In this document: in pieces, positions 1-11,852 of the stretch | How positions within the stretch are numbered: position 1 is the stretch's first letter | Layout of the letters: every line of letters begins with the position of its first letter | NCBI RefSeq assembly: GCF_001619985.1 | Contig: NW_017264194.1 | Span: 1,297,511-1,361,510, forward strand | Direction: 5' to 3' | DNA: 64,000 bases | Origin: Xylona heveae TC161 | Lineage: Eukaryota > Ascomycota > Xylonomycetes > Xylonales > Xylonaceae | Position numbers and translations under genes: made by a program | The notes under the pieces: model-generated | The model's database searches: none | Told to the model about the DNA's origin: nothing | Seen by the model: the letters and a program-made list of their open reading frames with translations, nothing else

Positions 1-1110
1 ATTATGGGCAAAGAGACTCTCAAAGCAACGAAAGACAAGTCTAATCGCAGAAAGAGCGAGGAGAGTGCTAATGGAGTCCTTCTCACATTTCTCACAGACG
101 AGAAATGTTCGACAAGTCGAAAGCGCGGATGTCGTACACTCTAAACCAAGATCCAAGCGCTGTTTTTCTGATGACAGTCCAAGTCGGAACAAGCGGTCGA
201 CCACTTTCACTTGATTTTCGATGCACTCACACCGACTACATAAATTTGGAGTTTGCAGAGATTTGTTGGTATCACCAGCCTCTTTGAGTAGCATTTCCGT
301 TGATACGGTCGATGAAAGCAGATGCGAATTTTCTTGAACATTGTCATTGGCTGACACTTCCGTAAACGTAGCCACGTCAAGATGATTTGGCGGCTTTGCA
401 GAATCTAGCAAAAGAGACGGATCAAGGTTGGAATGGAAACCCGCCGGGCCCGATATGGCCGCGCTAAAGCTTTCATCTCCATTCTTGCAGGTGGTGGAAA
501 ATTGGCCTACAATTTTGGAGGACATTTTGTGTACGGGATCCTGAATACGAAGTTGTCAGTATAGTCTGGCTTATAATTTGAGCGACTAATCAACAACTGC
601 AGAGGAGGAGTCATCATAGGTCGCCTAGACACTTACAAATGAATCGACCGTATCCATAGTGCAGGAATTGCCAGTCTCGGATAATAAACCAAATGAGGGC
701 AAGTCATCAGGACCATACCAGAAAGCATTCAAGTCGATATCAACAACTCCATTCAGTTCGGTGTGACAACTGCTGCCAGGAGACCATGATGCTTCATAGG
801 GCGTGACGGACGAAGTGTTAGAGCCACTGAGTGAGCGAGGTGCATCTTGAATTACATCTGTGTGCTCTTTCTGAGCACGTTCTAACTTTTCCCGCATCCT
901 ACTCAGGCGTTCTAGAGTCTTTCGATTTCTGCTACCTTTTGGTTTCCCTGCTCGCGTTGCTAAGCTGTAACGACAATCCAGGTCTCTCTCCAAGCAGCGG
1001 TGGCAGGTCCTCTCACCGGAGCACCTCACTTTGGCTTGATGGCAATTGTCACAGGCCAGACGAAGCTTTTGCTTTGCTTGGCCGGTTTCCATTCTGGGCT
1101 GGACCATCAT
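1..1110 (-). CDS. AflR-type Zn2Cys6 transcription factor, C-terminus beyond window edge
   Basis: Probable pathway-specific activator of a secondary-metabolite cluster, acting in the nucleus. Exon 1 is 1110-637 and exon 2 runs from 540 to the window edge; the 96-nt intron has a GTAAGT donor and a TTCAG acceptor and joins in phase 0. The first 338 residues are visible. A binuclear zinc cluster with spacing C-x2-C-x6-C-x5-C-x2-C-x6-C lies at residues 20-46, the spacing of AflR, followed by the basic GRPKG-like linker (here GKPKGSRNRKTLERL). The exon 2 part has paired cysteines, a VKVVDRLFRL segment and a Leu/Ala-rich helix, which resembles the AflR C-terminal domain. ATG 1110 is chosen; a second ATG follows directly. 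What it regulates is inferred, and its partner genes probably include ones left of the window. Confidence 0.85.
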
Positions 1111-1960
1111 GAAGCTTCGCAAGGCGGAATAGTCTGGGTTTTGGATATTCTTTGCAGAACTTCAAGCAAGGCTATCCTTTGAAGACTAAAATGCCGAGGA
1201 TTGTCCGGAACTAATAAACCGGTTGGGATGGATAGTCAGGGAGTCGAACAGCGGGCAGAAAGCCATTGCCCCCGCAGGCACCGCCTCCTCATGGCCCTGG
1301 AGTAAGCCATGTACATCCCAGATGCTCAATGCCGCTTCGTGATGTTACAATTTGGGAAAAAGGTGTGATTATCGTTTCTCAGCCGCAACTAGGGTTCGGG
1401 GTGCGATGATGCGACTTCAGGTACAGCATAGGACGGCCCCTTAGAGGACAAACAACCAACACTGGAACCCGCCAACAATAGCCTCTCCATTAGCCCCACG
1501 TGGGCTGACGAGGGGTGAGCAGGGAGGAGGAAAAAGGTGGTGGAGCTTACGTATGGAATTTGCAACTCACAAGCGTCCTTCTTGAAATTGACAACAGCTA
1601 GACATTCCATTGGCCGCGTTTGGTGCTCAAAAGCGCGTGGAGACTCCACTAACGGAAGGAATGTGATAGTGCTGGTTCGTTCTTTAAAGCAATCAGCAAC
1701 CAGCACAGGGTTGAAGGGACACTGTCCTCGCACGAAACCGTGGTTCGACTGCAATATCCGAGACGAGTCCTTTGCTGGACTGGACTGCTTTGAGCGAGGG
1801 CTGAGAGCGGAAGGCGGGCCGCTGCCGAAGCCCGGATATCACACCTTGCTTCTAGTTCAGCCCACGGTTCTAATCACGCAGAATGATTCTCTGCAGACTC
1901 TTTAGGCTGATGCCTTAGGTCCCCGTTTTGTCGTGATCAGCGCTTTAGCTCGACATTGAC

Positions 1961-2583
1961 CTTTCATGTGGCAGAAAGAAGGCATCGGTCTTGGCAGGTC
2001 CAGGTCCTAATTCCCAGGACGATCATGATGCGGGGAAATGCCAAATCAACGTACTCGTGCATGCCAAGTATCTCCCACTGTTCGACTCGTATCGGCCAAA
2101 GATCACCAAGGTGGACGGCTCACGTGTTCATGGCGCAACCCTTGGCTTCGACCCGAGAGCTTGGGTGCATATGCACGAGGGACACGGATCCAGTAGGTGG
2201 TTTGCTAATATGAATAATCTCATTCATCCAGAAGCACCAAATCCATTTCCATGGCGGACCAACGGATCGAAGCTCATGGGTAACGGCCGGTCGTATCCAC
2301 TCGTACCCTTGAAGCGATCCTTTTCCTTACAGCCGCAGAAGAGTGGAACGGCACCGAGCGATCTTAGCCGGGCCTTTCCAATTGCTCACGCATATAGTAG
2401 TGGGACGCTTTGGATATGAATCAACTTTCGTCAAATTTCAAGACACCTCACGTCAGCTGGCACCGATGTCTTTGGCATCAGCCCTGGAAACAGCCGCATT
2501 GAATGCAAGGTCTGTCATCATAGTGCGTTGGACGTTCCATACATGCGTAAGGTCGCGAACGAGGGTGGGGTCTTGTCGGGGTA
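1961..2583 (+). other. Possible small or decayed protein gene of unknown family
   Basis: One plus-strand frame reads protein-like sequence across most of 1961-2583. The first part (to about 2396) contains SRVHGATLGFDPRAW, HMHEGHGSSRWFANMNN and PEAPNPFPW. The second part (from about 2457) contains GTDVFGISPGNSRIEC and a C-x2-C-H-H group. The two parts join in frame if a 60-nt GT-CAG intron (2397-2456) is removed; otherwise the frame is interrupted about once. No convincing start codon was found upstream, so it may be the remnant or inner part of a larger gene. I do not recognise the family. Confidence 0.25.
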
Positions 2584-3025
2584 GTGTTGCAGTGAGCGGA
2601 GAAACATAAGTTGGCGTTATTTTAGGGCCTTTCGTGCCATGGACGAACAAGGTTAGGTGATGGTAACAAGGCTGATTTAGTAATATTTTTGGCTTTTTTT
2701 CCGTGAGTTTCAGGTGGGTCAAACGTCTTTCACCGAGCCTGTGAGCGTTTACTGTAGCAGACGTGCTGGCAGCCAACCGACAAGTATCCGTGCAGGAGAA
2801 AGCGAAATGGGGGAGGACAAAAGGGCCGTCGAGCGCCGTCGAAATTTGGCCAGCGGAGCCAACGAGGAAACTAAAAGCTGAAAGCCAGAAAGGATCCATT
2901 CGTAACTTTAACTTGGGCTTTTGTATGCGTACGGGAAATTCCACTTGATTTCTTGGCAGCAAATCCATTTCATGTCAAGTTGTTGTCTGCTCGCTGCTAC
3001 TCCCAAAGAGTGACAACGGAGCAGT

Positions 3026-3055
3026 TCGTACGAGCTCGTGCGAGCTCGCACGAGG
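3026..3055. promoter_or_regulatory. Three TCGNNCGA boxes at 10-bp spacing (candidate operator)
   Basis: Three consecutive 10-mers, TCGTACGAGC, TCGTGCGAGC and TCGCACGAGG, start at 3026, 3036 and 3046. Each contains TCG-N2-CGA, so all three face the same side of the helix. Positions 3035-3054 also form a perfect 20-bp palindrome, CTCGTGCGAGCTCGCACGAG. The array is about 600 bp upstream of the MFS start and 1.9 kb upstream of the AflR-type gene. AflR itself prefers TCG-N5-CGR, so binding by either local regulator is inference. Confidence 0.45.
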
Positions 3056-3644
3056 TCCGTGCCTAGATCCCGGAGCTAATCCCCTTCTAGTAAGCCCCTG
3101 GCAACGGGCGCTTCGGCTTGCTTAGTCGTCCGGGCCCGTTTCTCGCCAAAAGACCCTATTCGGTAGTCCACGGCTCTCCCCCGGACGACCCCAAAGTCCG
3201 CTGGTCAGTTGCTTGTTTGCTCTGGCAAGTATAGCAAAGATCACACCGGTGCTCATCAAAATTGGTTCTATAGTCGGTAGAACACGATGGCATACCTGAA
3301 CGGGATAGGGATTCACATTCACGGGAGGAAGACAAAGGCCCGTTGTACATGCCTTTTGGCCGAGCTCCACCCCGATGCCGAGGCCACCGAGGCGTGATGA
3401 TACATCCCTTAGCTCTTTGAAAATAGTAAAGAGTCAACAGCACCAGAGACCCGTTAAAAAAAGCAAAATATATGTTTTTCGAATGTCTCCTTTCATTCTT
3501 GACTTAAATTAAATTTCTTTACTCTATCAACCTCTGCCTACGCAGCTAGACTATCCGTCGGAAAATATTTCCTTTTATTCCTTGTTTTCTCTCCTACCAT
3601 CAATCAACTATCTCTACGTCTGAAGCTTCCTAACATCTTTCGTG

Positions 3645-5262
3645 ATGAGAGACTCCTCCCTTGGCGAGAGGAGCGAGTCGCTCTCCTCTCAAGAACCTAA
3701 TAGACCTTCTTTGACCGAGAATAAGGCAGCCCATGACCCGGCGACACGTACTTTCGGCGACGAAAAGGCGATGGAAAAAGAAGAGCCCAACACATACATC
3801 CCACCTGATGGAGGATTCAAGGCATGGCTATGCGTTGCCGGGTCTTTTCTACTTCAATTTGCCTCCTTTGGTTATGTCAACGCGTAAGTCGGAATTATCA
3901 CATGTCATCGAATCAATCTGACAAGCCGTTTTAGATGCGGAATCTTCCAATTCTATTACGCTGAAGAGATGCTCAGCTATAAGTCATCCTCGTCTCTGGC
4001 CTGGATCACTACTCTTCAGATCTTTTTGCTATTCTTCTTCGGGCCGGTGGTAGGGATGCTCATTGACGCCATTGGCCCTAGGCCGATCCTTATCCCCTTC
4101 TCAACACTCTGCGTCTTTGCCATATTCATGCTCAGCCTTTGCAAAAATTACTGGCAGGTCATGCTCGCGCAGGGGGTTGCTTTCGGGTTCGGTACTTCTG
4201 GGGTTTCAATGCCGGCCATGGTACTCGTATCGCAGTGGTTTTCGACTAAGAAGGGTTTGGCGGTCGGTATTGTCTCAGCCGGTAGCAGCTTTGGTAAGTT
4301 CTACTTCGACTGCTTTTTCATGGCTATGTCCTTCTCTAATTTGAAACAAAGGCGGGATCATCTTCCCCATCATGGTCCCGAGACTAATTGCAAGGCACGG
4401 GTTTCCTGCTGCCGTCCGCTGGACTGGTTTACTTGTTGGCATCTGTTTACTTCTTGCCAATCTCGCATGCAGCTCTCCATTTCCGCCAAAGGGCTTTCAG
4501 AAGAAGGAGAGTGCGGGACTTAAAGGTTTCAAGAGTCTTCCTTGGGCCGCATTTACACTGGGCTGTTTTTTCGTTATGTAGGTTTCTTTCATCATCTATT
4601 TTGGCCAACCGAAGACAAGACTGACAATTGATTGTAATTCTCAGATGGGGTCTGTTTGCTCCTCTCAATTACCTTCCCCTAATGGCAGCCCAGAAAGGAA
4701 TGTCAATGGCCCTGGCACAATATACCATCTCAATAACCAAGTGAGCAACTTTCCCGTGATCTCTATTATCTTCCGAGGCATTAAGACTAATTAGTCGTTT
4801 CTTTATAGCGCTGGGTCTTTCTTTGGCCGAATCCTCCCCGGGTGGATGTCTGACCGCATCGGTCAATTCAACATGATGTTTGTTGTATCCATTTTGTCCG
4901 GCGCATCTCTCATTGCTTTCTGGCTTCCGCTAGAACTGCACCCTTCGAATGCCGGCATTATTGTATTTGCTGCCTTTTACGGTTTCGTCAGTGGAGGCTT
5001 TGTCAGCCTAGGGCCTCCTTGTGTTGTCTCTCTCGCAGAAGGACGCGTTGAAGAAATTGGCGTCAAACTCGGCGGCTTCTGCTTGGCCATTGCTCTCGGC
5101 TCTCTGACTGGTTTGCCAATTGAAGGAGCCATCAAGGATCGAGAAGGAGACAAATTTATAGGGTTGATGATATTCGCCGGTGTTGTCATGTGCCTTGGAG
5201 GATTCCTTGTTGGCGTTGCTCGAGTGCTCAAGGGAGGGTTCCGTCTCACGGCGAAGGTTTGA
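3645..5262 (+). CDS. MFS transporter, monocarboxylate-porter type
   Basis: Plasma-membrane carrier of the major facilitator superfamily; the substrate is unknown (a carboxylate or the cluster's own product are possibilities). Five exons, 3645-3883, 3935-4293, 4352-4577, 4645-4740 and 4809-5262, give 457 residues, the usual family length. All donors begin GTAAGT, GTAGGT or GTGAGC. The cytosolic N-terminus ends with the family signature PDGGFKAWL, followed by the first helix and YVNACGIFQFYY. Later landmarks are FFGPVVGMLIDAIGPRPI (loop 2-3), GFGTSGVSMPAM, and AGSFFGRILPGWMSDRIG in the second half. ATG 3645 is used; the GTG just before it is not needed. Its position between a cluster-type regulator and a prenyltransferase suggests export or import for that pathway. 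Confidence 0.9.
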
Positions 5263-6197
5263 TTTTATTCCTGCCTGACCACGACAAGGGTTTCGTGTCT
5301 TTGCTTCCCATATTCTCCATTGTGGCATTGCGCCCAGGTCTTTACATTTTAAACTTCTTTTCTTTTCCAACTCCTACACGTTCCCGCTCCAGCGCACTTA
5401 TCGCACATGTCATTATCATTGATAACACAAGCCCCTGTCTCTTTCCTTGGCTCCATGAATGTACAGGAACCATATTGATTCTGGCCTGGCCTTTCCCGTC
5501 TCGCTTCACACTTACCCCCGAAACCCAAAATCCTCCCCTCTATGTCAATATCCGATTCTAGCATTCTGCAACCAAAAAAAAAGTTTTACAATGCAGATAG
5601 ACAGTAGTTTTAATTTGAGCGCCTATTTTAAATTATTAAAATTCTCTAATTATTAGGCCTCTTCAATCATGCAAGCTTTGGGAACAAAACGTCCACCCTC
5701 TTATTGCGTCCAAATTTTTCATGTGACATACACGGGCGGTTAATGCATATATTTTCGCTCAGATATGTGATGCCAGGATATAACAAGGTGTAAATGAGCT
5801 ACTTGGAGCGGCCGTTCAATTCATTCCAGTTCCCATCTAATACTGACGCAGCTAACCCTCAAATGGCATTCATACAATATATGAAGTGATAAGACGAGAA
5901 TTACAATGGGATTGAAGCGAGGGTCAAGTAAATTCGATGAGTAATTCGCCTGCTAAGATAAATGCCACTTAAGGATTGATAAATTTGACAAAGGTTAATC
6001 TTCAGCCTTAATAAGAGAAAAGCTGACTAAGAAAAATTACAAAGAAAAGGGAAAGATTCGCCTATCTTCAAATTGATTCGTGTCGATACATTCTATGTAA
6101 ATGCTTTCCTATAAAGAAAACAACATCAGAATGTAAGAAAGAAATGGGGGCTGAGAAAAGGCCTCATCGCATCTCTCCACAACCTTTTCACCAACAT
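5263..6197. other. Convergent 3' spacer between MFS transporter and prenyltransferase
   Basis: AT-rich 0.9-kb stretch holding the 3' ends of two converging genes. AATAAA-like and T-rich segments fit polyadenylation regions. No open frame has recognisable content. Confidence 0.55.
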
Positions 6198-7729
6198 TTA
6201 AAATACTTCATCAACTACAGGCGGACACTCGTAGATTCGTGGGTTGTAGTACATTGTAACGGCCGCGCCGGTTTTCTTCTTGTATGAATAAGAAAGGTAA
6301 GTGTGGGAGCCGGCCGTATTGGCCAGGTCATGAGTAGGACTAGAAGTATTAATTAGCTCGTGAGACCCGCAAAGAATGGGAACATAGAGAGAGAGAGGCA
6401 AAGAACGGACTGAAGAAGAGAAAGGTATCATCAACGTAGGTGTAAGGATATTACTTACAAGATGTTCTTCAGATCTTCAACGTACGAGTCCGCCATCTCA
6501 TCCCAGCCTTGAAGGCGAAAGAAGGACTGCAGACCACGTGCGATATCGAGATCGCTCTTGGCATAGTGGCGTACTGGAAGATAGAGTTTCGGGTCGGGCA
6601 ACGGATTTCCTGGTTTGAGCTCAAAGTTGAAAATCGCGCCAGCGGTGCGGTGAGTATTGCTAGGGAGTTCGTCATCAGGACCAGTGCCTTCAGGAATGTA
6701 GAGAACGCGAGGCCAGAGGTCGTCGAGGATTTTCATGGCGGCATCAACGTTGGGACCATGCAGGCGGCCCCCGAGGCAGTACATGTCCCGGACCTTGTTG
6801 AATGCCATGGATGGCATGCGCACGTAGATTTTAATGCGGGACTTGCTTGGATCGGTGCAGTCAATAGCAATCATCTCGTACTTGGCTTGCCACTCGGTCG
6901 GCAACGACGACATGTAGTCTTCCAGCACGGTGAGTGAAGGCCGCAAAGAAGTCTTCTCGCTGTCAAGCTTCGTTATTGCGTCCACGACGATGTCGCGAGT
7001 GGAGCGGCCAGTCTCAAGCGATCTTAGGATAGGAAAGAAGTAAGCTTTTGTCGAAGCTTCACCTCCATTTAGGTCCCATGCGAGAAAGCTTTGCGACATG
7101 TGCTCGCCTTCAGGAAGCCTGGAGCGGATAATGCTGGCAGTCTCGGAAGGCAAGAAAAATTCCCTTGCAAAGTGATCGTACCACTGTGTATCGAGCCCTG
7201 CCGATATATCAGAAATCTCAGCCAGAACCTCTCGCGGCTTGATTTGATTGAAAGGATCGGCAGATGTGCCCGACGCCCTGTTGATGGGCTCAAAGCTAAA
7301 TCTGATAATGGACTTGGATCCATCCCAGTTCCAGCTGGGCTCAAATGGTGAAAAGTCATCACACATGAAGCTCTTCCAGTGTGGCACTCCCGGTTGTAAA
7401 GGACGCGGGCCGTAGGACGGCAGGACGTATCGGTAATAGAGAGAAAGGTACTGATATTGGAGATGAACATCATAACCAGCTTTTTCAAGAAGACATCCCA
7501 GCACCGATGCAGTTGTCTCCCACCAGAAATGCTCATCTTCGTTACGAAATCCAAGTGCATCTTGTAAAATTTGCCATGGTTTTCGGGCAGTTGTAATGCC
7601 ACCGCAGCTTGAAGGTTTGAATGAGACACCGCCACCAAAATTTGGATCGAGATCTGATGAAGTTGCGATAGTTTTAGAGAACTCTGAGATTTGTGAGTAA
7701 GGGTAATTCGCTGTCATCGAGGGCGCCAT
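6198..7729 (-). CDS. DMATS-type aromatic prenyltransferase (ABBA fold)
   Basis: Transfers a prenyl group, usually dimethylallyl from DMAPP, to an aromatic carbon or nitrogen of an indole, cyclic dipeptide or polyketide in fungal secondary metabolism; soluble and metal-independent in known members. Exon 1 is 7729-6459 and exon 2 is 6339-6198; the GTAAGT donor would otherwise read into a premature stop. The product has 470 residues, typical of the family. Visible landmarks are WQILQDALGF, HFWWETTASVLG, the DDFSPFEPSWNW segment with the putative aromatic-binding Glu130, and IIRFSFEPI with Arg143, which should contact diphosphate. The exon 2 end, HTYLSYSYKKKTGAAVTMYY, is the classic DMATS C-terminus. 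The acceptor substrate cannot be read; similarity by eye is at least as close to polyketide-type (VrtC/NscD) as to tryptophan-type enzymes. Confidence 0.92.
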
Positions 7730-8061
7730 TTTTGTTTATTGGAAGAAATAGAGGGATCGAAATGAATGAAAGAAAAGCCGTGCCAAAAATGGTTTTCGCG
7801 GCTTTAAGCAGATATCGATGGCAAGTCCAGGTTAGAGGGAACGATAATTTAAGTCACAAAGATATAGTTGCTCCCGCAATGGCTGTTAGAGGAGCTGAGT
7901 CTGCGGTTTGTTGCGGCTGATTTTTGTCGGATAATAAATCGGCCGCCGAACACCTCCCCTGACACTATGTTACAGCGACCTTGAACACGAGCTGACCTGA
8001 ACGCTAGCGGAGATGGCCCCGTTAATCAGTCACAAACAGTGTTGGGCACCTATCATGGCTG
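7730..8061. promoter_or_regulatory. Promoter region of the prenyltransferase gene
   Basis: This 332-bp spacer is upstream of the prenyltransferase start and downstream of the second regulator's stop. It contains TCG-N5-CGA at 7939-7949 and otherwise no clear elements. Confidence 0.5.
7939..7949. promoter_or_regulatory. AflR-consensus site TCG-N5-CGA
   Basis: The sequence TCGGCCGCCGA matches the published AflR consensus TCG-N5-CGR exactly and lies 210 bp upstream of the prenyltransferase ATG. The AflR-type protein encoded at the left edge is the natural candidate to bind it. This is inference from one short match. Confidence 0.4.
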
Positions 8062-10699
8062 TTACAGGCCGGCTGGATCAAAGCCATATGGGGAAGGAAT
8101 GTTGAAACCCCAGAGACCCTAACTTTGATCAGAGAAATGCACCATCCAAAATTAATATTTGACAGAGGATTGAACCTACCAGATCACTAGCGGTAGATAG
8201 TTCCTCAAATCCAATATTTGCCATTGAGAGATCCCATTCTTGATCCGCCCCATCCACATGACTTAACCTTGATGGCGGATCCAGCGTGCCAAGACTCATA
8301 GGCGGGGTTGATGAGCATAGCAAAGAATCGCGCAACGGAAAGGTCATACCATTCTCATTCGCAAAGCTGCGCTGAGACATACTCTCTCCTCTATTGGGAA
8401 GGTACGGAAGATTTTGATTTGGTAAGGTGTCAATCAGCCGCTTGACCACAGTCCAAGCTGTACCAGAGTTGCTGCCTTTTACTTCCTTCATTGCCTTGAG
8501 AGTTCGGATGCCACGAGCACGCAGGGCTGCTTGCTCTGGGCCTTGGAAACTGGGACTACGAAGCTCCGAGAGAGCGTAGAGTATGGCTTGAAATGCCGAA
8601 TGTGACCTGATATGCCACTGAAACGGTTCACAATCTTTATTTGACGAGGCTTCCACGAGGCTTCCCATGAGATTTAGTGATTTGGTAAACATACTACCAA
8701 AAGTTAGAATCTAGGTAGCCTCTTTGAAAGGGAAAATTGGAACTCACGTTGTCCTTACGTCCAAGGAGATGGTCGCCTCACGATACGCCGCTGGTAGCCT
8801 CAACCAGAATATAATCCAGAATTTCCATTCCAGCAAGTTCGCGTAGCCGAGGGTCATCTTTTGCATGAGGACCCGTGGATCACAATGTCTCAAATAAAGC
8901 CGCTGAACATTTTCGAGTAGTTCGCCCACCATTTTGCGCATATTCTCAAACAATGTTTGCTGCTCCAGAAGTGAGTGAGGATCAGAGGTTTCTGCGTTCC
9001 GGAAAGCTCTAGAGTCCCTTTCTAGCCATTTTGTGCTCTGCATCAGCTTCCGGAAGCAATGAGCACCGGTTAAGCGAACGAGATAAATGGTCATATCAGT
9101 AAAGCGCTCCGAGTTCTGCGTCAAGGTGGACGGGCTTGCACCCTCAGTCAGGTCGTCATCGTTGATGTTTGCTGGGAACAAGGTGTCGAAATCATCGTCT
9201 GAAATGGTGGGCTCCTGGCCTGTGCCTTCCGCCGAACGGTAGTCAAGCTGGCATATTTGATGCCACAGTCTACGACGAAGTTCAACCTGAATCGCGTCTA
9301 GAGAATTTGAATTGAATAGCACCGGGTCCCTGTGCAGCCCCTGAGAAAGCGCTATTCTGATAGCCAACCCACTGAGAGGCCAAATGGCATTCATATCATC
9401 TTCACGGCATTGACTAGTCTGGCTATAGGTTAGAATGCTACAATTAAAAATGTATCGGGACCGACTCACCAACAGGATGACAAAGGCTTGTAATACTTCA
9501 ATCGACCGAGTCGTCAAAAGTTTCTCCCGCTTCAGAGCCAGCTCCGTTCCTTGTTTAAACTTTTCAAGCAGGACTCCTTTCTCGATACTGAACTTTTCAA
9601 AAACTTCTTGGGTCTTCATGCTGTTTACTGCCGCGAAGAACACAGCCAGAACGAGTGGCTCGAACGGATCACAGCCCGTCAACCCCTTTCCTCGATCATC
9701 GGGCGTATGGCCGTGAGATGAACGGCGAGGCTGCCGCGAAAGACCCTTGACAAATGCATCAAATTTCCGCGTAAACGTAGGCTTGTGTATGAGCCGCAAC
9801 ATTGGATCGACGTTTGCAAGAAATATCCCTAGCAGCAAGTAGCAGTCTTCTCGTGAGTTGGGAACCCAAGGCGTAAGGTCTTCGTACACGCCATCGGTCC
9901 CGAATATCGGAAAGCTTGAGGACAGAGAATCATGCCCATATTGATGTGCTGAGGAGTCAGCAATGCTCTCTCCATTATTAGAGACGTCAATAGCATCGAC
10001 ACCCTCTGTTTGTCCCCCTAATAAACCTTTGATGTCTTGGATCTACCAATGATATCAGTATAACTGGCTGATGTTGGATATCGTTCAATGATGGAATCTT
10101 ACTTCACCTGCAAGCAAAGCCCAGTGACGAGCAGAGACAAAGTGCGATTGACCATTTTCCAAAATGAGAGCGCCGTCCCTGCCATCATAGTATAATTGTC
10201 TGCCGGCAGATCCCTCATTCCCTCCCACTGTACTACCGATATTCTCAACATTGCTGACCGAGGATGGTGCAAGCTCAGGTTCGCCTCCCAGGCTGTCCAG
10301 TGGTGTAGGTTGTGGCGCTATATACTGCAGAGTTGTCTCAAGTAGTCGCTCCAACCTCTCGAGTCTCACATTAACCTCGGCTTGACTTGCGTGCTGTAGG
10401 TTTGTAACAGGCGGCGGCTTCATTACGCGCGTCGGAGGCGTATTTGGTATTCCTTGACCTGGAGTTCTGGATGTTGGATATTGGCAGACATGATTGCCGC
10501 GGCGGCAGGCAGCACAGGTGGGGTAACCATGATCACAGCGCACCTTGCGACGCCGGCACGAAAGACAAGCAAGAATGAGACGTTGGCGACCTTGTGGCTG
10601 AGAAGTATCCGCGAACTGCGTTTGAGGCTGATCCCATCCTATCTGCTCAGTCACGGCAGGCGCGGAATGGTCCTGAGGAGGATGGTTTGGTTCTGCCAT
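8062..10699 (-). CDS. Zn2Cys6 transcription factor with fungal_trans domain
   Basis: Nuclear regulator of the GAL4 class. Five exons, 10699-10103, 10042-9470, 9418-8748, 8693-8180 and 8118-8062, give 803 residues. The zinc cluster C-x2-C-x6-C-x6-C-x2-C-x6-C is at residues 45-72 with a basic RRRKVRC core, followed by a linker and a short leucine-containing coiled-coil segment (VNVRLERLERLLETTLQYI). The fungal-specific transcription factor domain occupies roughly 265-500, with LLLGIFLANVDPMLRLIHKP, LSGLAIRIALSQGLHRDP and RRLWHQICQLDYR. The second intron (51 nt) uses a CAG acceptor that keeps frame. The last 57-nt exon ends in TAA at 8064-8062. It is head-to-head with the OPT transporter across a shared 1.15-kb promoter, so control of that transporter or of the prenyltransferase is plausible. 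Confidence 0.88.
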
Positions 10700-11852
10700 A
10701 ATGGCGATGCAGAGCCCAAGAATTCTTCAAGTTCGTCTCGCCTGTTTCAGAGCTCCGAATCTGGAACGAAACAGATCTCGAATCATTCAAAGTTAGTGGG
10801 CGTGATAGGAGTTCAAGGAAAACCCTATTCAAGACTAGGCCCTCAAAAAAGGAGCGCTTTGATGAGGCAGTGGCGAAATGAATCACATCATTAAATTTTC
10901 CATCACGAGCTTCACAACTAAGATCAACGAACAGATGTAACACTCGTGACCAAGGTAGTATAACGCGAAAAGGATGCCGAAGACTAGTTTCTTCCCTCTT
11001 CTCCGTTCATGTAATGGCCAGGTCGCTTGCGCCGTGAAGAAACGAGTGCAAAGCTAACATCACTTGCATCTGATGATAAGTCGAACAATGACATTGGACC
11101 CTTCTCCGGTTGCCATTTCTCATGTGAGCCAGGGCAATTACCATATTGGGAATCGTATCGCTTCCCCGCTTAGTCAGTCGAAGATTCAAAACTGCACAAA
11201 GGTCAGGCTATAAGTATATTAGAAATTGCGATTGATGTCTATTTGAGCCATATCTATCTCAGAAAAATCGGAGGGGGAGTTGGGTTGAAGAAAGAGGAGC
11301 TTGAAAGGCGGGGAATTGGGAAGACGCCTCTCTGTTAACGCGATGAAGTTGCTGTTGTGGGTTGTTTTTCCCTCTCCACCATACCTACTTGGAGATCTCG
11401 GATCAGATAAACAATGGACCGACAGTTTGAGCGGATCAGTTTAACAAAGAGAGTAAGGCTGCCCTGCAAAGTTGAACCGGAACAGGTACCGGCTGCTTAT
11501 CAATCATTAAACTGGTCCCCCGATAAGAAAATAATTACTGTGCGGCGCTGGTTACCGTCGGTAAGCAATCCCGCAAGAATCAGCTATAACTCATTAGTTA
11601 AGCATCCTTTATAACTTAGTCGAACCAACTTAACTTACATATCTCCCGCCCTTTGCTTGTCATGCCCGTCACCTTTATCTTTGGCCGCAGTAAACGTGGA
11701 GCTGCAGACCCACGCTGCGAATAGCGGTCCTCCGAGTAAGTGCAACCTGGATTGAGACTTGATTTGATTCAGTCATTGTCTTTCGCTCGACCGCACGAAA
11801 TGTCTATATCCTAGCTCACTAATTGCGTCATAGAATAACTATCGGAGCAAAG
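10700..11852. promoter_or_regulatory. Shared divergent promoter with GATA motifs
   Basis: The region separates the leftward Zn2Cys6 gene from the rightward OPT gene. Four HGATAR-type elements lie in its right half, at 11405-11410, 11497-11502, 11521-11526 and 11675-11680 (both orientations). HGATAR is the AreA/GATA-factor site, which would fit nitrogen control of an oligopeptide transporter. Four in 280 bp is suggestive but not conclusive. Confidence 0.45.

Larger units (their letters stand above)
1111..3644. other. Intergenic region between two divergent accessory genes
   Basis: This 2.5-kb stretch separates the AflR-type regulator (leftward) from the MFS transporter (rightward). It holds a weak coding candidate on the plus strand (1961-2583), a tandem array of TCGNNCGA boxes (3026-3055), and pyrimidine-rich, AT-rich DNA just before the transporter. 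Other open frames here look like chance: they lack family motifs and conflict with one another. No transposon or RNA gene is seen. Confidence 0.6.
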
